Assembly (NCBI RefSeq): GCF_000715075.1
Contig: NC_134096.1
Location: 123,014,643-123,078,642, forward strand
DNA length: 64,000 nt
From: Nicotiana tabacum
Taxonomy: Eukaryota; Streptophyta; Magnoliopsida; Solanales; Solanaceae
Direction of reading: 5' to 3'
Shown here: in pieces, positions 49,603-62,177 of the stretch
Layout of the letters: each line of letters opens with the position of its first letter
Position numbering within the stretch: position 1 is the first letter of the stretch
Notes under the pieces: model-generated
The model's input: only the letters and a program-made list of their open reading frames with translations
Told to the model about the DNA's origin: nothing
The model's database searches: none
Position numbers and translations under genes: made by a program

Positions 49603-52600
49603 AAACAGGCACGCGGTCAGAGCTCTGGCTTCTTAGCTTCCACACTTTTATATAACTTGTTTTTCTTCCTGTTTTTATTTTTAAATTTTGGATTCATTTT
49701 CTTGATGGAGGAAACTAAATTAGGTCAGGAATTGTAAACACAACATATATATTCGAAATGTATGTATAGCTGGAGAGTGATCATAGGACTTTTTAATTAG
49801 TTTATTTCTTCTAATTATTTGATTTGTTTTAGGAGTTGTACACAACTTATACTTTCAAATTTCTTTTGTTGTTAGCCGATGATTTAATCATTGCTTCTTT
49901 TATATCTAATTGAAATAAATAAAAAACACTGCATGAATCACGAGTCTGTATTTTTTTGGATTGAAATGAAATGAATACTACTTTTTTTTCTATTGCAGAG
50001 GTGCTTACAACTAATCTCTTCTTTATATTCAATTCAATCCATTTTATTCTCTCTATTCATTAGTCTTATTGGGTGTGCTCGAATTGACAATTATTAATTT
50101 CTCATGAAATAAAAACAAAATTAAAGTCATTATAAGGCTTTAATTTGGTCATTGTACGTGTGGTTGATGTAGCAATCAAAGTATATGTGGCTTCGGTGTG
50201 GAAAATCTGAGTTTTTCGAGAATTATGACTACTACATTAATCCACTTTTTATTAAATTTTGAATTTGCACATGTTAGCCCTTCGGCTTTATGGAATTAAT
50301 GGACGGATTTTCCTAAATTTTCAGTGAATATTCTTTCAGAAGAAAAACATAAAGTGTCGAAGCAAAAAAGGGGAAAATAAAACGCGTTATTGAATACCTT
50401 TTTTCTTTCCTTTTTTTTGCTAGATTGCTAGTATATAGTCGATTTAGCTTTTCATAAAGGTTTTTGGTCATAATCTGAGCTTTTTTATAAATGGTGCAAT
50501 TTCAAGGGCCATAGGACCATTACATTACGCAACAATTAAGAGCTAGCTAGCTAAGCAAGATGCTTCAAGAATTTTATTTCCATTTTAGACGGCCAATTTT
50601 TCACCCCTCCTGGTGGGTTTTCCTTTTTGATTTTCGATTCTTATTTTGCGTTTCTTGGTGTTATTCGCTTACCTGGAAAAACAAAATACTAAAAAGGTGG
50701 ATACTTTGAATATGGAATTTAACTTATGTGCATTAGCAGTAGCTTATGCATTTTTTCACATCATTAAAATCTGTAAAAAAAAATAAAAATTATCTATTCT
50801 AATTCTAATTAATCTGGTAATGCAAAAATACAATAATTACTTTCTAAAATTAGTTAATAATATATTCATAGTGTAAAAAAACTATTTACATACCAGTATA
50901 TATAAATAAAAAGTGCAAGTGAACCAGTGAGTGACCTCATGATGCCAAATTGGTCAGTAGAAAAGATTGGATGAAAATTGTTTTCCTCCCCTAATTTTGC
51001 CTTAAAATCAAATCCCCCTTCCACCGTTGGACAATAAACATTTTCCCACCTCCTTTGAAAAGAATTCCAATTTTGCCTTTTGAATAATCTATTACATCCC
51101 CCTTTTTAATTTTTTTAAAGGTATTTAATTCCTTTTTCCACCTAAGCGTTTTCTATAATTCACGTGATACCATATCTTAATCCAAATTATGATATAAGCA
51201 GAGAAGGCCCTTTATGAATTTATTATACAATCTACATTGTTTTTAATTAACATTTCTTAATATTACATGTATTAAGTATTCGAGTCCCCATCCCCTAATA
51301 TTTTCAATTTTGTACATAAAATTTGAGTTTTGATTGTCAATAATAAAATTAATAATACGACTAATCATTTACTTTAAAACTCCATTCTATCAATTAATAA
51401 GTGTTTTTCCTTTTTGGTAATTTTTTTTTGTGGGGTGGGGGTGGGGGCGGTTGGGGGTTTGGGGGGGGGGGGAGGGGGTGAAGGATGGCCATTGAACGGT
51501 GGAATTTCCATTTGCAGATCTTCTTCTCTCTTTATTTCTTTTTTTTTCTTTTGGGGGAAGGGGGAGGTAGCTTGTGATATACGTGTGGAATCAAGTGTTT
51601 GAAAGGTCACAGACTCACAATGAGCCGCCTAAAAGTTGGGAAAATTTGATTCCAACACTAATCAAGATTCTACTACCGAAAGAATGGTTTAAATTTTAGC
51701 TTAATTAGTCCGAACATTATGTTACTTGTTCCTTAGCTACTTGGCTTATTTAGACTTTCCCATTATAATTCTTTTAATGGGATTTGAACATTCATTATAT
51801 TGAATTCATCGGAAAACATGAAAAGAGCTTTTAGTTAATTTTAGACCGTGATAAAGTAGGGGGGAGGGGGGAGAGGAAAAAGAAAAGAAGAAAACGTGGA
51901 TTCATTTTTGACTTTCTTGTGTTGTTCACCATTGCAAATTAGAAATTATGTTAATTCTACGAATTAATGAGACTTTGCTTGAGTGGTCTATACAAGGAAA
52001 GTACTTTCAAAGTCGTCTTTGTGATATTGAGTCTAATTCTCCAATAGTAACAGCAGGGTTAGTTTACTATTTATTTGAATTGAAGTTATCTCATAAAAAA
52101 ATTCTAAAATTCTCCGCTAATAGATTTATTGTTCTACTTTAGTTAATGGATTAGAAAATACGTTCCTATTGAAGTTTTATATTTGTGGAACAAAAGCTAC
52201 ATAAATTATTTTCTAGAGCTTTCTTAGTAGGACCAAACAGATGTAAAGAAAAATTAAATGGGGACGAAATTGATGGATTTCAATTGTGACTTCTGAGATG
52301 AACCCAAGTGTCGATGCACGTGGGTTTGCAAAAAGCGTTGCAAATCCGAATCGACTGAAAGGTGTATCAGTTATTGAGGGACTGACTTTTTAGTTTTTAG
52401 ATTAGTATTTCAACTATCATAAAGTACTAATTACTACACTTTAGATCCAAACTAGGTAGAAGATTCCTTTTTTCACTTAATTTTTTATAGTTCATCGCAA
52501 ATAGAGAATTCTTAATTTATAATTTTATCATTCGAGTGGCTTTGATGATGTTGTTAATGGGATGATCAAAAGTTTAAAACTTTACAAACTACAAAAAACG

Positions 52601-54647
52601 AGTATTTTGGTTAAATAACCATGTCTTAGGACATTTTGATCAACATAAACCCATTTGGATGTGCAAATAAGTAAGGATTTAAACAATAAATCACTAATAG
52701 ATCAAAATACCTTTTTATTTAGTACTAATGTTACAATGAGAGGTATTTCATGACTTGATTAATCTTAACATTAGTATTACTGACAAAATCATTCATGATT
52801 AGAATATTTACAGTGTCCGCAAGATTTTAAAAAACTAATGTAAACTAGGTGATACCACTCTATTAATAAAAGTTAGACCTCTTAATTACAAACGTATTGG
52901 CCTCTTTTGACTTTCGATTGCTTCCAAGAAGGCAACATGTTATAAGGACAATTTATATCAAAATGGAGTTGTTAGTGGTTGAAGTATCAATAAATTAAAC
53001 AAACAGACTAGTCACTTATCATGGATTAATGAGAATTTTACACTTCAGTGCCACACTAACAAATTTTATCATATTTGACTCTGTTAAGGAACCGAAAGAG
53101 ATATCATAGTGTCACAATTTCCCATTTTAGATAAGGTTAAGCAATGAAATGACCAAATCACTTTGACTAGAAGATGGAATGTACCAGTAACTTTTCACAC
53201 TTTGGTCTAACCTGATTTCTGGTATGACATTTTTAGTCCACTTTAAAATTAAACTCAACTAACCTTGTTTTATAACATTTGTTTAGGACATTCTGGCCGA
53301 TGACTAAAATCCGGAAAAAGAGGGAAAAAGTAAATTTCGAAATTAGGAACATCTAAAGGAAGATTTAAATATAGTTGGCCAGATTTAATTGCTCTCAAAA
53401 GTCTGTTTTAACCATAATATATTAGAGATATTTGTTTCTCTTTCTAACTCCCTTTTTTGGGGTTAAAAGAAAAGAATATAATGAATTAAGCTAGTGGAAT
53501 TGTTTTTTATATGTTGGGGCTATGAGATACAAATGCAAAAGAAAACATGCAAACCATATTCCTCTAAAAGATACGCAGAAAGACAAACTATATATACAAG
53601 TTTATTGCAATTTAAGAAACATGCCACCCATATTGTCGAGCCCCTTTAAATATTAAATCCAATTTTCTTTTTAATCAGAATAAATTACAAAATTGACCAA
53701 ATTAAAGTTGAAAACCAGCTAATATAACGTATAAATAATTGCTATTTTGCAATTAAAATACAATCAAGTTAAGAAAATCCGTGAAAAAATGCCTGAAAAT
53801 GTGAAATGGGTACTAACGAGTAGAACATTCATAATATATGAAGAACAATATCTTTGAAAAATTAAAGTTGGACCGCACGTGTGGACAGAAAATAAATATC
53901 TACAAGTTCACGAGCTTATGACAAAGTAAATGCTATAGTAGTACTATGATTTTAAAGGTTGGATTCAAAATTAAGACAGTTTCTTCTTCTTCATCTTCTT
54001 TGACTGGAAATTGAGAGTGACATATGATGCCCTCATTCCATGGAAAATCATAAGGGTAACACCACCGCATTCAAAGTTCTTTGTTGCAATAAATATATAA
54101 GACATAATTTAGAAGACAAAGAAATATGCTACACGTTTTCACCATTATCTCGTGACTTTGATTTCAAATTTTCTACAGTCTTCAATATGTTTATTTTCGG
54201 GGGCAATGGCCAATGGCTGAGACATTCTTTTACACGGAGTTCATTCGATGCTGTTGCGAAACTTTCACTAAATGTATGTGTAAATAAAAAATTTATTAAA
54301 ATATATAAATATATATGTATATATAATAGACCATCATTGCTTAAAACAAAAGCTAAATAAAAATCACTTTAAGGAGTTAACCTAATGTGTGGTCACTATG
54401 CACAAATTCGTCAAGTACAGTCATTATCCTTCAATTTTTCATGTCAATAATCTTATAACTTCAGACTAAACTGTCGAAAGCTTGGGATTACTATGCCTAT
54501 CTTCAGACAGAAAATGTATGAAGTTAGCTTTAAAGCGGTTATACTTGCAAACATTTTAGGAACTTCGTCTATGCCTTAAATGGTAGTCCTGATATCGGCT
54601 ATTTATGTACGTCGCCTATACTTGGGCTGTGGCGTGTCAAAGTGTCA
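49603..54647. other. Intergenic region downstream of the first peptide gene
   Basis: The first 300 bases are the likely 3' untranslated region and polyadenylation area. The rest is AT-rich with short open frames that resemble nothing known. A strongly G-rich tract at 51430-51480 and another at 51858-51876 stand out. Confidence 0.5.
51430..51480 (+). repeat. G-rich tract with quadruplex potential
   Basis: Many runs of four or more G separated by one to three bases. Similar but shorter tracts occur at 48310-48331 and 58830-58848. Confidence 0.8.
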
Positions 54648-55026
54648 TTTTGTTGTGTGGAAATGACATCAGGTAATCACTTTTAAACATGTTATTTAAA
54701 ATATAACCATAATTTACAATATATTTAAAGACTAACCAATTTCGCTCAAATTTTAGGACACAACGTCCTAGAGTTTAAATCTCAAAATTCAAACTTCAGG
54801 ATATCGTGTCCTAAAGTTCAAAAATTGTGTCCAGAAGTTCGAATCTTATGTCCTGAATTTTAAATTAGTAGTTCAGAAATTCAGGACACTTAGGGTGTGT
54901 TTGGTATGAAGTTTTCAATTTTCCCTTGTTTGGTTGGTTTAAATGTTTTGAAAAGTATTTTCCTCAGATCCCTATCAAGAGAAGGGAAAACATTTTTCAA
55001 AACTCTTCTTCAACCTTCCTCATCCC

Positions 55027-56016
55027 TGTCACACCCCTTTTTACCCCAAAAGGATAATATGTGTTTTATGGATTGTTGTGGGTTAAAGAGTTTTTTCAAT
55101 TAAAGTGATATTTTTAAAGTAGGGATTATTTTATTATTCAGAGCCGTCACTTGGAATTTGATTTTTGGGTGTTCCAAGTCACCTTTTATTTGAATTCCTA
55201 TTCAAAGGAAGATTTGACTCTTTTATTATTGGTCTGCGAAAATAAAGTCCGGGTAAGGAATTCTGTTGACCGGGGAGAAGGTGTAAGGCATTCCCTGAGT
55301 CCCGTGGTTCTAGCACGGTCGCTTTATTGACTACAACTTAGCTTGAATTAATTTTGGATAAACTGTGATTTATTGGTTTCCATGTTTTATCTATCCGTTT
55401 TTATTTCTTGATTAGATTTATGACAATTATCTTGAAATAAGTCACGCGTACGTCCACACAATTAATAACACTTTATTATTATCAAGATTGTTTGGTCAAG
55501 GTCGCGCGAACGCGTACCCTGATTTATTTTGAGAATCATAATTATGTCACGCGAACGTGTACATAATCACAATAATAAATTTAAAATGCGCCTAAAGCAT
55601 TCTAACGGTATTTATTATTCTTCATAAACTTTGATATTAATGTAAGGCATAACCATTATGAAAATTGAAATTGTGGGAGCAAAGAGATCTATCTTCTACG
55701 GATACATTTGTAGTGCAAAATTGTTCATTTGGCTCATATTTTTTCAACTAGCTCATCGATTAAATACCTCATAGACCAATAATTTGACCAAACCAAACTT
55801 TCACTTTTCCTAAATAGCCTAACTACTGAAATTATTACGTAAAGTAAAAGAGAACTATGATCGTATTAATTTTATTTCTAATCGTATTGAATTGCTCAAG
55901 CATTTAAGAACAGGTTATGGAACCAAATTTCTAGCATAAACTTCAAAAAATGATAAGAAACGATCATTATATCTAAACTGGAATTGATCGAACCTATACA
56001 AACAGTCTATTCACAT

Positions 56017-56055
<39 letters not shown>

Positions 56056-57818
56056 CATGATACTTCTCAAATAGAAAATAAAAATAGAAAATCTAACCAA
56101 TCCTTAATAACTTAACATAATAAACTCAAGAACACCAAATAAAAGGGATAAACAAACAAAAATTACGTATATAGCATGATAACAGAGACGCAAGAAATCA
56201 AACTAAAATATTCACCAAAGCATAATAAATACGTGAAATACATTAAAAGTGAGAAAGGGACCTTTTTATTTTGTACTAGTAAAAATAACTCAATGAAGAG
56301 TACAGCAAAGTCAAAGGCGCTTGAAAAAAATAGGAAAATGACTTAGACTGATGACCAAAGTTACAGCTAATTGTCGTCTCGATCGAGAACCTCTCCGCCA
56401 ACAAAACTTGAAAAAAACAAACCGATGCCCAAAACAAATATAACAGTGGTGATTTTTAAAGCAGAAAATGGAGGTGTTTGGGTGGTGGGATGGCTGCATT
56501 TTTTTTTTTTTTTTGACAACAATCACTGGATTTTGGTGCTGGTTTGGGGGTGGATTTTAACTGTTTTTGTGGCTGTTTTCAAGTGGAGTTTTAGGGACTG
56601 TTTTGAGGGAATTTCATGGCTAAAAGACTGCTAGTTCTAATGGAGAATTTTGTAAGTTTTAGCTGGAGATTTGCATTGCTTTTCATGGAGTTTTTTTTAG
56701 AGGAAGAAAAAGAAGAGGGCAGCTCGTTCTTCTCCTCCTCTCTCAATGTATCCATCTCTTTTTTTTCTTTGTGTGCTTGTCCGTTCCTTTTAGGGAATTG
56801 GAGAGATGTGGGGGGGTTGTGAGTGGGGACAAGCATGGGGGACAAAGGAAAGTGAAGTGGGGACAAAGTGTGTGGGGACAAGCATGGAGGACAAAGGAAA
56901 GTGGGGTGGGGACACGCGTGGGAAGATGAGAGTGGGAAAGATGGAGTGAGAAGTGGGGTATTGGTGAGATGAGTAGGAAAACAGTCAAGCATGGTAAAAA
57001 ATTAGGTGCTCACAGTATGCCCATATTTGCTTGGAAACACGAAGAGTTTTCACGCAAAGAAAAGATGAGCGATATGACTAATTTTTGGCCATACCATTAT
57101 TCAAAAGGGAAGAGATAAGAGAAAAGAGTGCGACCCAGTCTTGGTTATGGACAACCTACATATCCCGGGTTATAAGAGAATTGGGTCGTGTGTAACTTAA
57201 GAATAGGGCTAGCAAGTGGGCCGATCCCGGGCCTAAACGGGCAAGTCGGCTGGTCCTAACGGTCCCGGGCCAGGACCGATCCAAAATTAAACGGGCCAAA
57301 CGGGGCTAGGCCTAAACGGACTTTTTGTAGGGACCGGCCCGGGACCGGGACCGTTTGGTCCCGGTCTAAACGGTCCCGGCCCGCGGGCTAAACGGGCTAA
57401 GTGGGCCCAACATATTTTTTTTAAAAAAAAAATTAAATAAATATTAGAGACAAAAGGATATTAAAAAAAATATCTAAGACAATGCTTTGTAAATTTTATT
57501 ATAGAATTGTGACCTAAATTTTAATATTCAATATTTAATATCGAATATATATATAGTATATAAGATGTATATATAGTATATCGATATAAGATGTATATAT
57601 ATATAAGCTATATTCGATAAGCTATATATACATCTTATATACTATATATAAGATGTATATATAGTATAGTATATATATTAAATGTATATATACACATATT
57701 ATATATGGGGTGGGGACACGCGTGGAAAGATGGGAGCGGGAAAGATGGAGTGAGAAGTGAGGTATTGGTGAGATGAGTAGGAAAACCGTCAAGCATAGTC
57801 AAAAATTAGGTGCTCACA
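55027..57818 (-). mobile_element. Truncated copy of the nested retroelement family (full LTR plus remnants)
   Basis: 55027-57014 is a third LTR of the family at 21016 and 29201, with the same TGTCACACCCC start and GGTGCTCACA end. It is followed by about 190 bases homologous to 22907-23100, the 3' internal part (TGCTTGGAAACA, GAGCGATATGACTAATTTTT). At 57707-57818 the last 112 bases of an LTR appear again (compare 56905-57014). So most of the internal region and one LTR have been deleted. Flanks are ATCCC (55022-55026) and ATTTC (57819-57823), which would match as a target duplication if two C-to-T changes occurred. Confidence 0.85.
57206..57706. mobile_element. GC-rich hAT-type end fragment with AT hairpins
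   Basis: TAGGGCTAGCAAGTGGGCC is followed by repeated CGGGCC, GGTCCCGG, CCGGGACCG and AAACGG words to about 57415, typical of the ends of some plant hAT elements. The rest is AT-rich with palindromic ATATACATCTTATATA-like blocks. It sits exactly at the junction between internal sequence and second LTR scrap of the truncated retroelement. No matching right end was found. Confidence 0.5.
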
Positions 57819-57823
57819 ATTTC

Positions 57824-58700
57824 CACCAACCCCACACACCTATCCCACCCTACCCCTACCCCTACCCACCCCACCATACCCCTACCCCATCCACCTACAC
57901 CACACCCACCCACCCACACTCCCCCAACCCTAAATAGAAATATTATTAAGAATATTTTTTTTTCATGTTGTAGAGAGAGTACTTTCTTTTTTCATTTCAA
58001 CAAAATGAGAATTTTTTGTCATGATATAAAAAAGTATTTTGTTTCATTCCAACAAAAAAATACTTTCTTTTCATGATGTAGAAAACGTATTTTCTTTCAT
58101 TTCAAGAAAATAATGTAGTAAAAAGTATCTTTTTTCATTTCAACAAAAAGCACTTTCTTTTCATGATGTTGAAAAATATTTTCTTTCATTTCAACAATGT
58201 AGTAAAAAATATCTTCTTCATTTCAACAAAAAAGTACTTTATGTACATGATGTAGAAAAAGTATTTTATTCCATTTCAACAAAATAATTTAATAAAAAGT
58301 ATCGTCTATCATTTCAACAAAAAAAACACTTTCTTTTTATGATGTACAAACCGTATTTTCTTTCATTTCAACAAAATGATGTAGTAAAAAGTATTTTATT
58401 TCATTTCAACAAAATGAGTATTTTCTTTTCATGATGTAAAAAAGTATTTTCTTTGATTTCAACAAAAAAAATATTTTCTTTTATGATATAGAAAAAGTAT
58501 TTTCTTTCGTTTCAACAAAATAATGTAGTAAAAAGTTTTTTTGTTCATTTCAACAAAATGAGTATTTTCTTTTCATGATGTAGAAAAAGTATTTTCTTTC
58601 ATTTTAACAAAATGAATACTTTTTTTCAAGTTGTAGAAAGAGAGTTTTTTTTTTTCAACCAAAAAGAGAGTATTTTCTTTTTAGTTACGTAACACAAATT
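57824..58700. repeat. C-rich tract and degenerate tandem repeats (TTTCATTTCAACAAAATGA)
   Basis: 57830-57930 is C-rich (CCCACCC, CCTACCCC). Then, to about 58680, a unit of roughly 55-60 bases recurs in degraded form, with the words TTCATGATGTAGAAAAAGTA, TTTTCTTTCATTTCAACAAA and ATGAGTATTTTCTTTTCATG. Units are uneven, so the copy number (around a dozen) is an estimate. Confidence 0.75.
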
Positions 58701-59263
58701 TCAAGTTTGTTTTTGAGTGAAAAAGTAAAGCAGCACATTAGTCTCTTTTGGGTTTGTGTGAATTTTTAAAAGAATAATTAAATTCTTGGAGAAAATAGAG
58801 TCCTGAAAACGTTGCGAATTTAGGGCTTGTGGGGGGGGGGGGGGAGGGGTCTTTTCATGATGTAGAAAAATTGGAGGAAGAGGGGTGAGGAGAGTAGCAT
58901 AAAAAATTATTTTTCTAAAAAGTATTTTCTACTCTCTAACCAAACACTAGGAAATATTTTCCAGAAAAAAAATTTCACTCACCAACCAAACATGAGAAAA
59001 TAAGTGATAAAATCACTCATTTTTCACGAAAATATTTTCCATGAAAAATATTTTCCTTCATACCAAACACACCCTTAGTCCTGGATTTCAATTTACCAGC
59101 TCAAAAATTCAGGACACTAAGTCTTGAATTTTCAAATTGAGGATACTTTGTCCTGAATTTTGGATGAATTGGCTAATCTTTAAATATATTGTAAATTGCA
59201 TGTGAACATATTTTAAATAGCATGCTTGAAAGTGGCTATTGCTGCACTTCGCCCTTTTGTTGT

Positions 59264-59921
59264 TTGGAACTTTTAGCCCATACTAAAGAGTTATGGGAGC
59301 CCATAATATTATTGGGCTTAATCATTCTGGATGTCTGTTTGGTTTCCAACTAGAAGAATTACTGAGTGGATGCATCTGATTATTTTTACAATTATCTTTT
59401 TTATGCCAAAAACAAATTAAATAAACCAAGCATGTAGTATAAAATTTTAAAACAACTGGTCGTCAAGTCTTCAATCCTGTACATTAATTCACAAAATTTA
59501 CAAGCTCCAAAGACCAAGAAATTGATAGAAAAGTGATTGGATATTAACGTAGTTTCTGTTTTGTAAAGTCATGACAAATAATAAAGCTTGACAGGGTTTA
59601 ATAGCTTTTTCATGTTCACCTGTGCTGTGCCTTATGTGATATGTCTTTCCTTCTTTCATCTTTTTAATTGTTATTGGTTTATATACTAATTATTATATAG
59701 AGTGTACTCTTACCAAATAAATACTAGTCAAGGAATATATAGACATCAATAAATGATCATCAGCGATTTATATATATTCAGCGTCATCTCGTGACCTTAA
59801 CTTAAATGTCTGTCCCCACTGTGCTTTAGCCCATCTTATTTATTGCTTTTCTTTTTCTTGATTCTTTTAGTGGAGGAAGGCGCCTCAGAAGGGAAAAAAC
59901 AGAAAAGGGGAAATATAACTC
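59264..59921. other. Intergenic, no gene seen
   Basis: AT-rich with no reading frame of note and no recognisable repeat ends. Confidence 0.5.
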
Positions 59922-60285
59922 TAGTATGTTTGGCCAAGCTTTTTATTTGGCAAAAAGTGCTTCTTCTTCTTTTTTTTTTTTTTTTTTTTTTGCCAAAAAT
60001 TGAATTGTTTGGCCAAGCTTTTAGAGAAAAAAAAGTGCTTTTGAGGAGAAGCAGAAAAATGTAGCTTCTATGCAAAAGCACTTTTTTGAGAAGTACTTTT
60101 GAGAAAAATACACTTAGAAGCAGTTTTCAAAAGCTTGGCCAAACACTAATTACTACTAAAAAATACTTTTCAAATTAATTAGTCAAATACAAACCGATTC
60201 TCACCAAAAATACTTTTTTGAAAAACACTTTTAAAAAAATACTTTTTAAAATAAACAGATTTTAGAAGCTTGGCCAAACATGCTA
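59922..60285. mobile_element. MITE with TTTGGCCAAGCTT inverted repeats (364 bp)
   Basis: The left end TAGTATGTTTGGCCAAGCTT and the inverted right end TAGCATGTTTGGCCAAGCTT differ at one of 20 positions. The interior has several AAAAGTGCTTTT/AAAAGCACTTTT palindromic words and a T-run at 59969-59990. A further GTTTGGCCAAGCTTTT lies at 60007. No clear 8-bp target duplication; hAT-like by end sequence. Confidence 0.75.
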
Positions 60286-61595
60286 TTAATGACTTTTAAG
60301 GCAATATCTAAACAAGGTAATGGATAATAATTATCTTTAGAGCGTTTTCCTTTTTAATTAATGGACCTTAGATTCCATGTGAGATTGATTAAGAAGAATT
60401 AAACAAAATAGCCGCTAAGTGAACGTCACTAGATCCACACATATTTATTACCACTTCAAAAACGGCCTTTTATATTATTTCTTACATTTTTAATTTTCAA
60501 AAAGTAACGTCTCTTCTTCTTTCTTTTCTTCACACTGTTAATTGAAAAGACTCGACTAAGCTGTAGTATACAGAAGGCCAATCTTTTGGCAATTGGACTA
60601 CCCCACGGGACGAAGCTCTTATTTTGCTAATAAGAAAAAAATTATGTGTTCTGTACGTAAGAAAAAAAAAATCCCTTTTAACGACAAAAGGAGTAAGATG
60701 AGAAGATGTTTTAACCTATTAGTACTAGTTTTTGTGCAACCTCCATATCAATTAATGTGCAATGAATAAAAGTCTCGACAAAGTAAAAAACATTTTCTCC
60801 AAAAGAAAGGAGACATGCTATGGCCATGCTAGATTACGTTCTTACTTTAACCTAAGCACTTTCTAGTAAAAGTAGTCGCACAAACATTTTTTAAACCATT
60901 GGTAAAAATGTTAAAAACATTTTCCTCTTCCTTTTCATCATTTAACCATTTGTTTTTTTCCCCCACATTTTAACTGCCAGACAAAAACCAGCTTTTCATA
61001 TACTTGGAAAGAAAAAGAACAAGAAGAAGATATACAAGAATAAAAACAAATTAAAGAAAGAAACTAACGTCCTCAAAGATGAAACGATATTCTTGTATAT
61101 CTCATCAATTCAAAAAGCAACTTTTGAAACAGTTAGCAGAAAACACTGCAATGTTCAAAATTAGGAGAAAATCACTGTTCAAGAAATTCTATATACCACC
61201 AGATCAAGAATTATATTCCTCGCAAAATCTACAATCACAACAAAAGGTTATCATTAATGTTAGAACTACAACCCTTAACCACCCCCTCTCTCCACCTCAA
61301 TCCCGGCCCCAAAGAAAAAACTTACAGTAAAAAAGAAAATCAGGTAAAGGTAATTAACTAGAAAGGAAAAAAAACAGCCCCAAAAAAGAAACACAAAATC
61401 ACCTTTGTGTATCAAACCGGATGAATTCCAATCTGTCAATTCTCTGTTTCAAGCTTTTTCTTCATCAACAAATGTTACAAATCTGCGGGAAAACAGAAGT
61501 CGTCTGTATAAAGTGATACGTGAATTGCTCAATAGTACTGTTTCACCACTACCTTAGCTGGCGAAAATAGCTTAAATGGTAGAGCATATATGGCC
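60286..61595. other. Region downstream of the second peptide gene
   Basis: Contains an 83-codon plus-strand open frame at 61079-61330 (Lys/Arg/Gln-rich), which I do not recognise and do not call. The part next to 61595 should hold the 3' untranslated region of the minus-strand gene. Confidence 0.45.
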
Positions 61596-61850
61596 TCACG
61601 AAATAGGAAATACTTTGCGGTGACCTCTCCTACTTGGACCAGAGGGTGGAACTCTTCTTTTAGCCAGAAGATGATGATAACTCCCACTTGTTGCAATTGT
61701 CATCAGCATTGCATTTCTTGTTGTTTCTATTGGCAATATTACTCTATGATTTCTTGATGTAGAAGTTGCAGTTGTAGCCATTAACATGACAATCATCACA
61801 ACAATGGGGGAAACACAAGGTTTATGAACTAAGTTGGCCATGCAATCCAT
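61596..61850 (-). CDS. Secreted IDA/PIP-like signalling peptide precursor (84 aa)
   Basis: An intact, intronless 84-codon frame on the minus strand. A hydrophobic segment, SPIVVMIVMLMATTATS (14-30), forms a signal peptide or anchor. The start may be M1 (61850) or M4, both just before it. A variable middle follows, then the C-terminal motif RRVPPSGPSRRGHRK (65-79) and a short tail VFPIS. SGPSRRGH is the core of PIP-type peptides, and VPPSGPS is also the IDA/IDL pattern with GH in place of HN. The expected role is an apoplastic ligand for HAESA- or RLK7-type leucine-rich-repeat receptor kinases, released by processing on both sides of the motif. A TATA box lies about 110 bases upstream. The motif matches RVPASTPSKKGH of the gene at 49309 position by position, so the two genes are probably related. 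Confidence 0.82.
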   Translation of the reverse strand: MDCMANLVHKPCVSPIVVMIVMLMATTATSTSRNHRVILPIETTRNAMLMTIATSGSYHHLLAKRRVPPSGPSRRGHRKVFPIS

Positions 61851-61960
61851 AAACTAGAATGTGTTACAAGTACTAGCTAGTTTGAGAGAAAATGTTTGTA
61901 ACACTGATGAGTTTGTGTGTTTGTTTACTTGTTTTTCTCTGTGTGTGTGGGAGGGAAAGC

Positions 61961-61970
61961 ATTTATATGT
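61961..61970 (-). promoter_or_regulatory. TATA box of the second peptide gene
   Basis: The minus strand reads ACATATAAAT, about 111 bases upstream of the ATG. A leader rich in CACACA and CTCAAACTAGC follows, a typical arrangement for a short plant leader. Confidence 0.65.
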
Positions 61971-62177
61971 AGCATGAATACATGTATTTATGTTTAGTTT
62001 GCCAAATAATAATAACATTTTAAAAAGATTTATTTAATTTTAGATAGTATAATATTTTCACCAATCCATGCCCCACATATCGAATTCAATGAAATCTATT
62101 TCCAATCAAATGAAAAAGCAATTTATTTTGATGTACAATACATTTGCTCTTCGTTTTTTCAAGAATAAAGCTGTAGG

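Larger units (their letters stand above)
54657..59254. mobile_element. Long-inverted-repeat DNA element (MULE-like) hosting nested insertions (4.6 kb)
   Basis: The left arm (54657 to about 54980) and right arm (about 58950 to 59254) are inverted copies: TTTACAATATATTTAAAGA on the left matches the complement of TCTTTAAATATATTGTAAA on the right, and multiple GTCCTGAA/TTCAGGAC words face each other. AGGGTGTGTTTGGTATGAAG (54892-54911) has an exact inverted copy at 59056-59075. Both ends abut TTTTGTTGT (54648-54656 and 59255-59263), a 9-bp target duplication typical of Mutator-like elements. The inner 20-bp perfect repeat could instead be the tip of a second, nested hAT-like MITE. No transposase inside. 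Confidence 0.65.

Noticed and set aside
54040..54360. 106-codon plus-strand open frame
   Set aside because: No recognisable domain; the end is AT-repeat translation and there is no support from composition or context.
56591..56992. 133-codon minus-strand Pro/Ser/His-rich open frame
   Set aside because: Lies entirely within the LTR of the truncated retroelement and reflects its GGGGACA-type repeats.
61079..61330. 83-codon plus-strand open frame (MKRYSCISHQFKK...)
   Set aside because: Basic, low-complexity composition, no recognisable domain and no signal peptide; it lies where the 3' side of the convergent peptide gene would be. Could be real but I cannot support it.
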